A stretch of DNA of 64,000 bases from Perognathus longimembris pacificus (Eukaryota; Chordata; Mammalia; Rodentia; Heteromyidae). This document shows positions 1 through 10,768 of this stretch, one piece after another. The DNA lies in NCBI RefSeq assembly GCF_023159225.1, contig NC_063181.1, positions 8,205,606 to 8,269,605 on the forward strand, in the 5' to 3' direction. The stretch's first letter is position 1. Each line of letters opens with the position of its first letter. The notes under the pieces are model-generated. The model had not been told where the DNA came from. It saw nothing but the letters and a program-made list of their open reading frames with translations, and made no database searches. The translations under genes and the position numbers were made by a program.

Positions 1-158
1 GGGTTCGATTCCTCAGCACTACATACACAGAAAAAGCCAGAAGTGGCGCGGTGACTCAAGAGGTAGAGTGCTAGCCTTGAGCAAAGAGAAGCCAGGGACA
101 GTGCCCCGACCCTGAGTCCCATGACCCTGGACTGGCCAAAAAAAAAAAAAAAAAAAAG
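1..158 (+). mobile_element. IDL-Geo dimeric SINE, 5' cut by window edge
   Basis: The window opens inside the tRNA-Ala-like left monomer (GGTTCGATTCC B-box-like motif). The linker and right monomer follow (GCTCA-like A box, GAGTC... B region), ending in ACTGGCC plus an A run at 139-157. Confidence 0.85.
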
Positions 159-715
159 ATAGTGATCCATAATAGGAGTTGGGGAATTCTTTTTAGAATC
201 TAATATGGAAGAAAACAGCAGGGGAATAGAGTTACGAGGAAATACCTCGCTGCCTACACCATTCAAAACAAATGGGACAAACTGATGTTGATACTACTTT
301 GACTTAGGTCCTGAGTATGTAGAAACGACTATCTTTTGTTCAAACTGACACTGGTGCGTAGTAATCCCATGGAGCTATCCACTCCCAGGGATTGCTTCCT
401 ACCTGCCTTAGTATTTCTCATCTGCCGTATGCGGGACAGGTTTCATGAGTCTATACATTGTGCGCTGGATTCCCTTCCTTCTTCCCACATCTTCTTGGTC
501 CCGCCCAAGCCTCATCCAGAAGGTAACTGGCTCATACCAGGCAGAGAGCAAAAGGTGGCTCCACAATTGACTGGGGTTCAGCTCACACTCTAGACTAAAG
601 AGCTTGAGAGCAAGTCAAGCACACAGGAGAGTCCCCCAAGGTATGTCCCCAACAATGCAGATTCTACAGGGACCAAGCCTTGAAGCTGCAGCCTATATGA
701 CAAGAAGTTTTTGGA

Positions 716-956
716 GCTGGGTATCAGTGGCTCATGCCTGTAGTCCTAGCTACTCAGAAAGCTGAGCGCTGACGATCGAGTTTGAAGCCAGCCTGGGCAG
801 GAAAGTCTGTGAGACTCTTATCTCCAATTACTCACCAAAAAGCCAGAACTAGAGCTGTGGCTCAAGTGGGAGATCACTCGCTTCGAGCAAAAGAAGCTCA
901 GGGACAGATCCCAGGTTCTGAATTCAAGATCCAGGACTGGCACCAAAAAAAAAAAA
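716..956 (+). mobile_element. 7SL/B1-like + right-monomer composite SINE
   Basis: The left half reads GGCTCATGCCTGTAGTCC and CTAGCTACTCAG, the 7SL/B1 signature. The right half has the tRNA-like GTGGCTCAAGTGG box and a TTCAAGATCC box, followed by an A-rich tail. Confidence 0.85.
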
Positions 957-1078
957 CACCCTGAAAGTGGAGTTGTGGTTCAAGTGGTAGAGCACCAGCC
1001 TTGAGTGAAAAAAGCTAAGGGAAAGAGCCCAGGCCCAGAGTTCAAGCCCTAGTGCTGGCATAAGCAAAAACAACAACG
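957..1078 (+). mobile_element. Extra right monomer directly after a composite SINE
   Basis: A second copy of the right monomer (AAGTGGAGTTGTGGTTCAAG ... GAGTTCAAGCCC) follows the A tail of the preceding SINE without its own left half. It could be a trimeric element or an independent insertion into the tail. Confidence 0.75.
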
Positions 1079-1930
1079 AAAGAGATTTTGAGATTCAAAT
1101 GCAAAGAAAATAAAGATGTTCTCAAGGCAGTGCTATGAACCAGAAATATTCTCTCTCTCTCTCTCCTTTAATTTTTCTAAAATAAATATTTACTCCTGTT
1201 ATAGCCTGGAACAAAAAGTTATTGCTGATAAAGGGAAGGTGTCTGGGTCAGGGCCTGAGACTCACCTACTCTGAGTGAAGCTACCAGTGACAGATTTCAG
1301 AAGCATTCTTTCCACCTGTTTCTCAGGTAGCGACTCGAAGTCTCACCCTACCCATCGCTCTATTTTCTCATCCTACTGCTAAGGCAGCCCCATGATCCCC
1401 CTGGGACACAGCTGTTGAACATGTCGGGAAGTGCAAAGGCCTTGCCTGGGGTCTGTAGACTCAGGATTCAGCTTGAGGAGAGCTGAGATTTTCAGAAATC
1501 AGACACACTGCCTGACATTTGAGCCTGACCTCCTGCCTACACTACCAGCCTTCTCTTGCGTCTCTTCCAGATACGCACGCTGGTGGCTGACTCTGACAGG
1601 CAGACCGGTCCTGTGAAATCTTTTATCTCACTTACACATCCAAGGCATTGCTTATGCCGTTTTCTCAATTTAAACTGTCCTTCCCTTCCCTACTGATCCA
1701 GTGGGAAAAAAAACAACTCCTACATATCCCTCAACTCCTAAAGCATAGCCTCTCTTCTCTGATCACCAGCCCTAAGCAGTTATGTTTTCTTTCATCTGTG
1801 CTCCTCTTCAGCATTGCCTGGAGACCTCAGTCATTTAGATCTGGCGTGGTTGTTTTCTTAATGATATATCTTCCCAACTAGACCATAAGCTCTCAATACC
1901 ATGAGCTGTATCATTAATATTTCCATCTCT

Positions 1931-2015
1931 AGGACTGGGATACAGCTCAGTGGAAAAGGGCTTGCCTGGCAAGCACAACATCCTGGGTACGATCACCAAT
2001 AACAAAAGAGGAAAG
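1931..2015 (+). mobile_element. Monomeric ID-like element
   Basis: GGACTGGGATACAGCTCAGTGG, GGCTTGCCTGGCAAGC and GGGTACGATCACC match the ID (tRNA-Ala-derived) left monomer. No right monomer follows, only an A-rich tail. Confidence 0.7.
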
Positions 2016-2049
2016 ACCAAAACATGTACAGTTAAAAAAAATATTTCCA

Positions 2050-2252
2050 GGGCTGGGAAGGTGGCTTAGCGGTAGAGTGCTTGCCTAGCATGCATGAAGC
2101 CCTGGGTTTGATTCTTCAGTACCACGTAAACAGAAAAAGCTGGAAGTGGTGTGGTGACTCAAGTGGTAGAGTGCTAGCCTTGAACAGGGACACTGCCTAG
2201 GCGCTGAGTTCAAGACCAGGACTGTCAAAAATAAAGTAATAAAAAAAATTCC
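2050..2252 (+). mobile_element. IDL-Geo dimeric SINE
   Basis: The left monomer (GGGCTGGGAAGGTGGCTTAG, B box GGGTTTGATTCTTC) is joined by an ACAGAAAA linker to the right monomer (GTGGTGACTCAAGTGGTAGA). It ends in an AT-rich tail. Confidence 0.85.
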
Positions 2253-2330
2253 CATCACCAACATGGGGCCTGACATCCATTCATCTACTAATCTCTCTAG
2301 CTGTCATTTTCCTCAGGGTCAACCCCACAG

Positions 2331-2332
<2 letters not shown>

Positions 2333-2414
<82 letters not shown>
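2333..2414. repeat. Compound microsatellite (CT)n(CA)n
   Basis: About 26 CT units run directly into about 15 CA units with almost no interruptions. Confidence 0.98.
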
Positions 2415-2417
<3 letters not shown>

Positions 2418-4050
2418 ATTGGGGAACCATGCATGTATACTTCATACGGCTTAATAACACACACCCTTTGAGCCACAGACAGCTTTGACCTTAGCCTTGG
2501 GAAATCTTGCCTGTGATCTCAGTGTGATGAAGGGTGGCTAAATTCTGAGTGAACGTCCTACCGCCCTGGCTAAGCAGCTAACAGCAAGAAGTCAGTCATT
2601 CTTGCTAGGCCACGTCCCATTCCACCCTACTCTAGCACCTGGAGACGTAGGGAAGCAACCAACTCCGGATTTCAAGCCAAGGTTGGATTCAAAACCCAAG
2701 AGTCCTGTTGCCAACTGGTGCCAAGATAGCCGAAGCTGCTGCCAACCCCTTGTTGTATTCCCAGTGACGATACTCACCATGCCCTCCCAAGAGCCCATGA
2801 TGGTACAGGGAGGGGATCCATCAAGACTTCCATCTTGACATTTCTTAATGGAAACAGGTGCACAAGAAAATCACTGGCCATCCTCCAGCCCCGGGTCAGG
2901 TAGCACTCCGCTTCTACTGGGCTCAGATCTGTGGGCTCCTTCTTACCACTACTTAGGGGGCCTCATACCACCCACTTCAGTGGCCAGTCCTCCTTTCCCC
3001 AGGCCCCATGGCCGGAGAGCAGGCCGTGGGATTAACTGAATGGAAGCCTTTCTCTTGGAGCAGGCAACATCTCCCCAGCTGGGTCTTCTCCAGGCTGGCA
3101 TTCGGTGGCCTGGCAGCAGCGGCCCCTGGGGATCGCAGAGTCTGGGAGCTGTCAGGGCCTTCCACTCGCTTCCCCTCTGTTAATTGCAGAATACACAGAT
3201 TGCGGGGTAGCACTTTCCAGTGCTGTGCCTTTTCCTGGCTCCTTTGCCACTTGGCAGCTTGCAGGCAGCTGTGCAAAACAGCAAGGAGCTTTCTCGACGA
3301 GTGCCAGTGTCAGGGAGACTGGGACTCTGTTTCTATTTTCTTGCTCTTTTTTATTGTTGTTGTTGTATTTGTTTTGTTTTTGTCATTTTCTATCCAAGGG
3401 CTGTTCTGCTCATTGATCCTCCCCTCGCTTATCTTTTGGTGCCTTACTTTTTAAGTTAAGGGAGCGCTTTGTCCCAGAAATTTAAAAAAAAAAAAAAGAG
3501 ACACTTCCTACTCGGGCAGAAATGATTGAATCCAAATGGAAAGAAGTGAGCGAAAAGATTAAATCATCTCCCAAGCCCGATAGGAAATGTGTTGTTGCTC
3601 CTCGGCTCCTCATCTGCCAACCTTGAGACCCGGGGCTTTGCAAAGGCCCAGGTGGACGGCAGTTGCATGTAGATAATTGCGAGGGAATGAGGACACCAGC
3701 CCGCCAGTATCCCCTACTGGGGCCAGCAACAGCCAAGCCCCCTTCCTCCCACCCACTGGTGTTCACAAACCAGATGTCCCCATACAAACAGGAAGCATAG
3801 AGTAGCAGTCAGCGCTGCTGCCCATCGAGGTAGCAAGGGAGAGAAGTGTTCCCTATGCCACAGTGTGCAGTGCAACCCAGGACATGCAAAGACGGCAGGA
3901 CGCCGCCCCTACCCCTTTGCTTTAGTCCTAGTTGGATGAGGATCCTGCTCTTGGCCCTTCCCTGCATGGGGTCTTATGAGATCAGACCATGAGGTAGTGC
4001 CCTTGGGAATAACCACTAGAAACTTCTTAGAAATATGGACTAAATAAGTA

Positions 4051-4051
<1 letters not shown>

Positions 4052-4097
<46 letters not shown>
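4052..4097. repeat. (CA)n microsatellite
   Basis: An uninterrupted run of about 22 CA units. Confidence 0.98.
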
Positions 4098-4098
<1 letters not shown>

Positions 4099-4137
4099 CT
4101 AAGACTAAGTTCTCAAAAAGAAACGAAGCAAGTCCTT

Positions 4138-4406
4138 TGTTTTTTTTGTTTCTTTGGGGTTTCTTGTTGGTGGGAGGGTGGCCGTGAACTCATGGCCTGG
4201 GTATTATCCCATTGTCCCCAAGCTTTTTGCTCAAGGCTAGCGCTCTACACTTTGAACCACAGCACCATTTCTGGTTTTCTGGTGGTTCATTGGAGATAAG
4301 AGTCTCACAGACTTTGTTGCCCAGGCTGGCTTTGAACCACAATCCTCAGATCTCAGACTCCTGGATAGCTAGAATCACAGGTATGGGCCCCCAGCTCCTG
4401 GCTCCG
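4138..4406 (-). mobile_element. Composite B1-like SINE, antisense
   Basis: On the + strand the element reads tail first (poly-T), then the reverse of the right monomer (GCTCAAGGCTAGCGCTCTAC), then the reverse of the 7SL-like half (CTCCTGGATAGCTAGAATCACAG). Confidence 0.85.
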
Positions 4407-4859
4407 ATTACTATTCTTAAATCCTGAGTGCATGCCGGTGGGTACTACGGAGCAATTTCCCACTCCTCCCCTGCCCTCTCTAGGAAGATCATGGCAATCA
4501 GCCTCCCTGCCCCCACAGAACACTGCCAAGGAAAAAAGTTACCTGCTGCAGGCCTCCGATTATAAAAGGTCCCAGAATGCCCGCTATGAACACCACCCCA
4601 ACCCCCCCCCCCGGGTCACCTGTCCTGCCATTCTATAAAATCCACCATGGGCGTATAAACACGCATGTTTCCTTCTCCTGCTCTGCAATTCCAACACATC
4701 TTGGGATTCTGCCCACAAGAAGGTGGTCACCAAATCAATGGCAAGCTTGACCCTCCAGAACCATGAACCAGAATAAACCTCTTCACTTCCAAAGTAGTTT
4801 GCACCACGAATTTGTAACACAAATGGACTATGATACCTGTTATGTAACAATGCCTGTTC

Positions 4860-5580
4860 TTTGTGTTCTTTTCTATTAGCGTACATTAATTGTTCCAAGG
4901 TATCTCACGGTGATATTTCCAAACAAGTCCATAATAATCTTTGAGCATATTGTATCACTCCCTCTATTCCTTTCTTATCTCCCTACTTTTTAATCACTAC
5001 TCACATGATTCATTATTCTACGTTCATATATGTATATCATATACTTGAATCTTATTCACCCCCAATATCTTCTTCCTCCTTCTCCTTCCCTCTGGTTCCT
5101 CGTCAAATAGTCCCCCTTTATATTTATGTCATCTTCTTACAATCTAGATTCCACGTGCGTAGCATGGTAACTTCCCATTCCACCTATTTTTCTACAAAAT
5201 TCCTTTCTTATGGCTGAACAATAGTCTATTGGGTATATACCCACGCACATTTCCTTTATGCATTTATCCATTAATTACACAGCTTAGACTATAGTGAACA
5301 CTAACTTAGAGACATGAGTGTACAGGTATCTCTGTTGTATGAAGACTTACGTTCCTTCAGATATACGCTTGGGAGTGGCGGATTGGGACTGCATGGTAGT
5401 TTTATCTTTAGTTTTCTAAGAAACCTCCATACTGATTTCCCTAGTGGCTGCACGAAATTTACATTCCCACAGCCTAGGACCACTCCTCCCACATCCTCTG
5501 TTGTTATTTGTCCTCTTGATGATTGCCATTCAGACCAACGTGGGATGGGATCTTCGTGTAATTGCTATTTGCTTTAGGGC
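4860..5580 (-). mobile_element. LINE-1 3'-end fragment, antisense
   Basis: Read on the + strand, this matches the reverse complement of the L1 ORF2-end/3' region seen across mammals. Landmarks are the 'GGCTGAACAATAGTCTATTG' stretch, 'GGGTATATACCCA', 'AACCTCCATACTGATTTCC', 'TTTACATTCCCACAG' and 'GATTGCCATTCAGACCAAC'. It is diverged, with no long open frame, so it is an old dead fragment. The left boundary is uncertain. Confidence 0.7.
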
Positions 5581-6424
5581 CAATGCGTGTTCTAAGTCCT
5601 GATACTACGGCAGTGAAGAGAATAAAAATAATTGTGGCCTTTCTCAGTTTGCATTATCGAGGGAAGGGTAGATTAACATATATCTGTATATCATGATACA
5701 TTGTTTAGAAATATACCAGGTATATACCTAGATTGTAAATAGATACTGTAGTTTAAGGATATAAACAAGGTCGGGAAGAGAGTTGGAAGTGTTAGTAGGC
5801 TGTGACATTTGATTGGGTAGCCCAGGAAGGCTCATTTAGGAAGTGGTGTTTTAGCTGAGACCCTAAGGAAAGGAGTGGAAGAAAGGAGTTAATGCACGAT
5901 GAAACTTTTAAGGTAAATCATGAATTCGAAATAGGGAGAAATGAAAGAGAAATTGAAATGAAAGAGAAATTGCCTTTTCAATGTTTCTGAGGATCAGAAA
6001 CCCAACTGCGTCTACGCTGTTTGTAATTTCCATAATTATTTCCTTTTTTTAACTGAAGCATTTAGATAAGTTCTTTTGGAAAATGTCAACCTGTCTTCAG
6101 CTAGAGGAAGGGAAGGGAAGGGAAAGGAGGTTTGGTCTGTGCTCAGCCCATCTTAAAGAGGTACAAGCACACCTGGAAGCTGACGGGGCAGGTGAGGAGA
6201 GGTTGCCCAGGGGGTGGTCTTAGCAATCCCTTGCTGCCTTCAGGATCTTTCAGAGAACAGGTGTGGGGGTCTGCATTCATCCAACACTGGGCCCCTACCC
6301 AACTCCCCCACCAAGTCCTCTCCCTGGCTCAGCCTCCTGGGCAGTGCTAGCACCTCTCAGTTTCCTCACTCATCTCCATCCAGCTTCCTACAGTGATATC
6401 ACGCTGCATACGCTATTTTTCCCC

Positions 6425-6655
6425 CTTTTGGCAGTTCTAAGGCTCGAACTCAGAGCCTCGCACTTGCTAGATTTGTGTTCTACAACTTGAATCATGCCTT
6501 CAGCCCTGCTTTCTTTTTTGGAGGATGGAGAGATGGTCGTTTTTGGAAATGGAGTCTAGTACACGTTTCCACCCAACTGTCCTCCAACTACAATTCTCCG
6601 GATCTCGGTTTCCTGAGTAGCTAGGATCACAGGCATGAGCCACCAGCACTCAGCT
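6425..6655 (-). mobile_element. Old composite B1-like SINE, antisense
   Basis: The reversed 7SL half (TTTCCTGAGTAGCTAGGATC, ACAGGCATGAGCCACCAG) is clear at 6606-6650. The right-monomer part upstream is strongly diverged. Confidence 0.65.
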
Positions 6656-7435
6656 CCCACAGGAGATTTTTTTTTTTTAACCCACAAAGATATTTAAAGA
6701 GAGCTGATATATGGGGGTAGGGAATCGTATCCATTGCAGGTACTAGCTGTGTACAATTTAAGGCTTGGTTGAGTGCTGAGGATTGCACACAGGACTTGAG
6801 CCTCCATCCCCAGTCAATATCTGTATTTTAGTAGTGGTCTTCCGAAAATGATGCCTAGGGGAAGAGTGACGGACTTGCTGAGACACTGTGGGAAGGCGCG
6901 GGGCAGAGCTGTGGGCTAAAAGGCCTGAGCAGTTGACCAGCTAGTCCAGGGCCCGTGGACCCTTCCTCCCCAAACATTCTCGCTTTTCCCACTCATGCCT
7001 CTAGTCTCTTGGGACAATTGGTTTGACGTCTCTGCATCCCAACTTTCTCATCCTGTAGAATTTAGTGTCCTACAACGGCAATTGCTGAGTCTATGGTAAG
7101 CAGACCAGTCCCTACAAGACCAGCCTGAGGAACGGTTGACAGCCAAAGAGGCGCAGCCACCCTGAACTCAATTCCAGTAGACCACAGTCCATTCATTACA
7201 GAAGCCCTTCTGCTACCTGGCCCTCCCTGCCAACAAGGAACAGCATCTGTCCACAGGACAAGACTGAGCTTGAACAGCCTAAATGCCCTCAGAACTTCAG
7301 TCAAGTAGAGAGACAGAGGCTGAGGAGGAGCTGGGAAGGCAGAACGGGCCGGTGGCTGGCCTCTGTGAGCCTGCCATCTTTCCCCAGGGTCACAATGAGC
7401 GAGAAGCCACTCCCAGGGTGAAAGGATAAGGGGAA

Positions 7436-7675
7436 GCCCGGCGCCCAGGGCTCACGCCTGTCATCCTAGCTACTCAGGAAGCTGACACCTGAGGATGGTG
7501 GTTCAAAGCCAGCCCAGGCAGGAAAGTCCGTGAGACTCTTATCTCCAACTAACCACCAGAAAACTGGAAGTGGCGCTGTGGCTCAAGTAGTAGAGTGCTA
7601 GCCTTGCGCTGAAGAGCTCAGGGACAGCACCCAGGCCCAGAGTTCAAGCCCCATGACCATAAGAGAAAAAACAAA
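7436..7675 (+). mobile_element. Composite B1-like SINE with imperfect target-site duplication
   Basis: A full composite (CACGCCTGTCATCCTAGCTA ... GTGGCGCTGTGGCTCAAG ... GAGTTCAAGCCCC). Flanks AAAGGATAAGGGGAAG (7421-7436) and AAAGGATGAAGGGAGG (7676-7691) are near-identical, as expected for a retroposition target duplication. Confidence 0.88.
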
Positions 7676-8654
7676 AAGGATGAAGGGAGGCTTCCCACCC
7701 TGAACAAGGCTGCAAGTCAGACTTTCCACGAGGCTGAGACTCTGGCTCCACACCAGCTGCTCCCTGACCCTGCAGGCTCCAGCCCCCACCCTTGGAGAAG
7801 AGAGGCCTGTTTACCACCCTGGGTGGGACCCAAGCCTGTGGGGAACTGAAAAATCAACAGCCAACCTGGGTTGCTTATTGTTTGGTTTAAACAAACCGCT
7901 GGCTGGGCTGCCTCTGAGGGGAAAGAGGAGGAGGCAGGGGAAGCCGGCACAGGGCCGCAGGCCGGCTCAGCCCCCAGCTTTCTCCTCCACGGGGCCACAG
8001 TAAGCACAAGAACTATTTTGGGACCGTGGCTGCTAGGTTCCTGTGGACTCCTGACCTAGTCGCCTGGAAAGAACGGGAGTTTAAGGGAAAAGAGGCAACC
8101 AGGCTCCCGAACCTTCTTATCCTCATCCCGGGGCCCCAGGCACAATGCCAGCCCTAGACAATGCAAGGCCCCAAAGCAGGGGAGTCAAGAGCCTGCCCCC
8201 CCTCGCCCCCCCCCAGAAAAGGGCCAAGCAGGCTTGGGCATCTATAGCCCCCTGGGTGCCCCAGAGCTACTGGAATAGGAAGATGGGAAGAAAAGAGAGT
8301 GGAGGAAACCCAGTACAGAAGGCTCTGGAGAAGTGACCCGTCCCTCCAGCCTCCTGCCCTTTCTCCCAACCGAGCAGGACCTAGCTCCTGGTGAGTAAGC
8401 CTGAGGAAAAAGAGAGTCAGGCTGTGCCAACTAGAGATGAGGAGGTCAGAGGGGTTCTGGGAAGGGTGGGAGGCCGGCCGGGGCTGGCTTTCTTCCATCC
8501 TTAGTCCCCACTGCCCTCATCACTTGAGTGAGACTTCCAGCTTTCTCCTCCACTTGCTACCGCCCCCCCCCACCATGAACCCATCCAGGAGGCAAGGGGC
8601 AGGGTCTGCCCCCAGGAAGGGCCGGGTAGAAAAGGGGCCAGGGCACAGTTAGGT

Positions 8655-8880
8655 GTTGGCAGAATCAATTAAGAGTCGCACTAATCACCATCATTAAGGC
8701 TATAAAACCCCACACCTAGGGCCACAGGGCTCCCTGGCATGGCCTGGGGCCCTGAGCCATGGCACGGACCCAGGGGCCCGGCTCCAGTCCCTTTCATCTG
8801 AGCATCTCCCGGCTCTGCACAAACAGTAATTAGCACCCACCCCCCCCCACCCCCGGGGGAGCACCTCATTATCCCACAGA
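8655..8880. promoter_or_regulatory. Candidate conserved non-coding element, TAAT-rich
   Basis: A unique non-repeat block in the PEBP4 intron has homeodomain-type cores: CAATTAA near 8666, CTAATCA near 8681, CATTAAG near 8692, TAATTA at 8827-8832 and CATTATC near 8864. A TATAAAA lies at 8701-8707. Dense clusters of this kind in otherwise GC-rich unique DNA often mark enhancers. This is inference only; no alignment was possible. Confidence 0.3.
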
Positions 8881-9373
8881 CACTGAGCAGAGGGGAGGAG
8901 GGGAGGGAGGAAGAGGAGGAGGGAAACTGAGGCTAAAGAAACCCCCTTGAACCATGGGGTTGAACTACAGAGTGGGGCAGGCCTGGCCCGGCTGCCCTCC
9001 CTGCCCCTCTGCTTGCTCAGAGGACCTCAGGTGCCGAAGGCTGGGGAGAGAGAGAGGCCCTCGTCAGGGAGAAGATGGGCTGAGAAGGGTCCAGACGGGC
9101 AGTTTACGTCCTGGGCCCAGTCCCAGGGTGCAGCCCTTGGAGACAGATCCTATCAGGGCTTTCCAGATGCCCCAGGGCTATCCCCTGGACACCCCCCCCC
9201 CCGCCCCGGTCTGTCTCCTCTCCACCAGTCCCCAGAGCAGTTATACCCTTCCTCCTCCATCTTGCTCCTCGAGGGTGAGGCAGCTTAGCAGAGCTGGGGG
9301 ACCGAAGAATGGGGGGGAGATCATCCTTCACTGTCCCAAGGGTAACCCAAGCCTTGCCCGTCTCTCGTTTCAG

Positions 9374-9419
9374 GGCAGTGACATAAAGAAAGGAAGGGTC
9401 CAGGGCCAGGAGTTAACAG
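9374..9419 (+). CDS. PEBP4: PEBP4 coding exon (46 bp, antepenultimate in human-style structure)
   Basis: The exon starts after a pyrimidine-rich tract ending TTTCAG and ends at G|GTAAGT, a near-ideal donor. It encodes GSDIKKGRVQGQELT plus the first base of the next codon. This corresponds to the human PEBP4 segment GADLKKGKIQGQELS as I remember it, just after the 'WRHWLVTDIK' part of the fold. The 46-bp length and phase 1 exit fit the next exon exactly. In the PEBP fold this strand-loop segment sits between the DPDxP motif and the GxHR motif. Because it is so short it would be missed by open-reading-frame searching; recognition rests on splice sites plus the family match. Confidence 0.92.
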
Positions 9420-9550
9420 GTAAGTAAGGGCAGGTCATCTGTTGATGTGGGAGCTACTTTATAATGTGTAAACACCAGCTCTTGAGGCCACCTGTAGAGC
9501 CGGATGTCATTTCCACAACTGCTTTGCGAGGCAGTTGACATCCAAGTCAT

Positions 9551-9696
9551 TCATATACATACATACATACATACATACATACATACATACATACATACAT
9601 ACGTATGTTGTGGGGCTTGAACTCTGGGCCTGGGCACTGTCCCTGAGCTCTTCAGCTCAACGCTAGTGCTCTACCACTTTGAGCCACAGCGCCACT
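9551..9696 (-). mobile_element. Solo SINE right monomer with perfect target-site duplication
   Basis: On the minus strand this reads AGTGGCGCTGTGGCTCAAAG ... GAGTTCAAGCCCCAC, then a (TATG)n tail. There is no left monomer. TCCAAGTCAT occurs at 9541-9550 and again at 9697-9706, exactly flanking body plus tail. The monomer therefore looks retroposed as an independent unit into an older repeat. Confidence 0.85.
9555..9603. repeat. (ATAC)n microsatellite in the SINE tail
   Basis: About 12 near-perfect tetranucleotide units sit where the A-rich tail of the antisense monomer should be. Confidence 0.97.
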
Positions 9697-9989
9697 TCCA
9701 AGTCATCTTTTAAAGAGAATGAAACTGGGGGCCAGTAGGCCTGCCCTATGTCACAGGGTGAGGAAGGGACAGAGCTAGCTGGGGTCTGATCACAGGGGCC
9801 TGTAGGACTGGGGAGTGCTTGTAACTTTCAAGGCCCTCTCCCCCTCCCAGCACCCTCTCACTCCCATTCCCTCCCCCTCCCCCATCCCCAAGGTGTGCTC
9901 CAGCTCCCTGGGAAGGGACTGCTCAGGTGGTGAGCTCGCTGCACACAAGGGTCTAAGTACAGCCATATCTCAGTCTGTGAAGTGGCGCG

Positions 9990-10090
9990 GGCTCAGGCTC
10001 CTGGGGCCCTGGTCTCACCTCCCAGAGCCTCAGTTTCCTCATCCAGAAAGTGGAAACAGTTGTAAGCGAAGGTGGTGCACCTAACCCAGG
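9990..10090 (+). mobile_element. MIR-like fragment
   Basis: CCTCAGTTTCCTCATCCAGA followed by AAGTGGAAACAGT resembles the MIR core (CTCAGTTTCCTCATCTGTAA). Confidence 0.5.
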
Positions 10091-10149
10091 GTCTGGTCAA
10101 ACAAGTGGCTCAATGGGTGGGAACCCCTTCTTCCTTGCCCCGATGGTTC

Positions 10150-10352
10150 TTTTGGTGTGCATGCCAGGATTGGGGCTTGACCTAAGTGCCTGAGAGCCGT
10201 CCCTTAGCTTTTTCCACTCAAGGCTGGCACTCTACCACTTGAGACCACTTGAAACACACTTCCACTTCCGGCTTTTTTATGGTTAATTGGAGGGAAGATT
10301 CTCACAGACTTTCCTACACAAACTGGCTTTGGACCACAATCATCAGATCTCG
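10150..10352 (-). mobile_element. Composite B1-like SINE, antisense, truncated
   Basis: Reversed right monomer (CACTCAAGGCTGGCACTCTA) then reversed left-half sequence (GATTCTCACAGACTTTCC, ACCACAATCATCAGATCTC). The copy stops before the CCTGTAATCC region, so the 7SL-like 5' end is missing. Confidence 0.8.
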
Positions 10353-10739
10353 GCTAGGGTTAGAGAGACACCGACAACCAGGAAAGTGATTCTAAGCAAA
10401 GCCCTAGTGACGGGGTAAAGTCTCCAGCTCCCCCGGGGATGAATCCCCAATGGATGAAACACCCTCGGACTAGAGGAACCAACCTCTGGTCTGTCCACAC
10501 AGAATCTTGTCCTTGGCAGTGTGGAAGATGCCCACCTCGAGGGTCCTCAGCAACCCCAGTGTTCCACGCACTAAGGGGAAGTTGCCCTTGACACACTTGT
10601 GCACACACAGCTCCCAGTGCCAGGGCATTCAGCACTGGGAGTATTAGAAAAGAAACACTGATTTCTCCAAACTTACACACACCAAGCCAGTCTCTCCAAA
10701 ACAACCCAGAGCAAACGGGTCCCTTTGTAAACCCTCAGA

Positions 10740-10768
10740 TACACACACACGCACACACACACACACAC
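10740..10768. repeat. (CA)n microsatellite
   Basis: About 14 CA units with one GC interruption. Confidence 0.95.

Larger units (their letters stand above)
159..9373 (+). other. PEBP4: PEBP4 intron (3' part), repeat-rich
   Basis: No coding exon was recognised here. The stretch holds several SINEs, an antisense L1 fragment (about 4860-5580), a CT/CA microsatellite, a CA repeat and a TAAT-rich unique block near 8655-8880. Segments 159-715, 1080-1930, 2420-4050, 5580-6420 and 7700-8650 show no feature I can name, apart from diffuse old-repeat character around 5600-5900. The intron ends in a good polypyrimidine tract and CAG acceptor at 9371-9373. Confidence 0.75.

Noticed and set aside
3008..3454. 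148-codon frame with hydrophobic, Val/Phe-rich end
   Set aside because: The hydrophobic end comes from a T-rich (TTG)n-like stretch; no family match and no gene context.
5314..5577. 87-codon frame at 5.3-5.6 kb
   Set aside because: Falls inside the antisense L1 fragment, in the non-coding direction of the element.
8701..8707. TATAAAA read as a promoter of an independent gene
   Set aside because: No open frame, splice donor or CpG context downstream. Recorded only as part of a candidate regulatory block.
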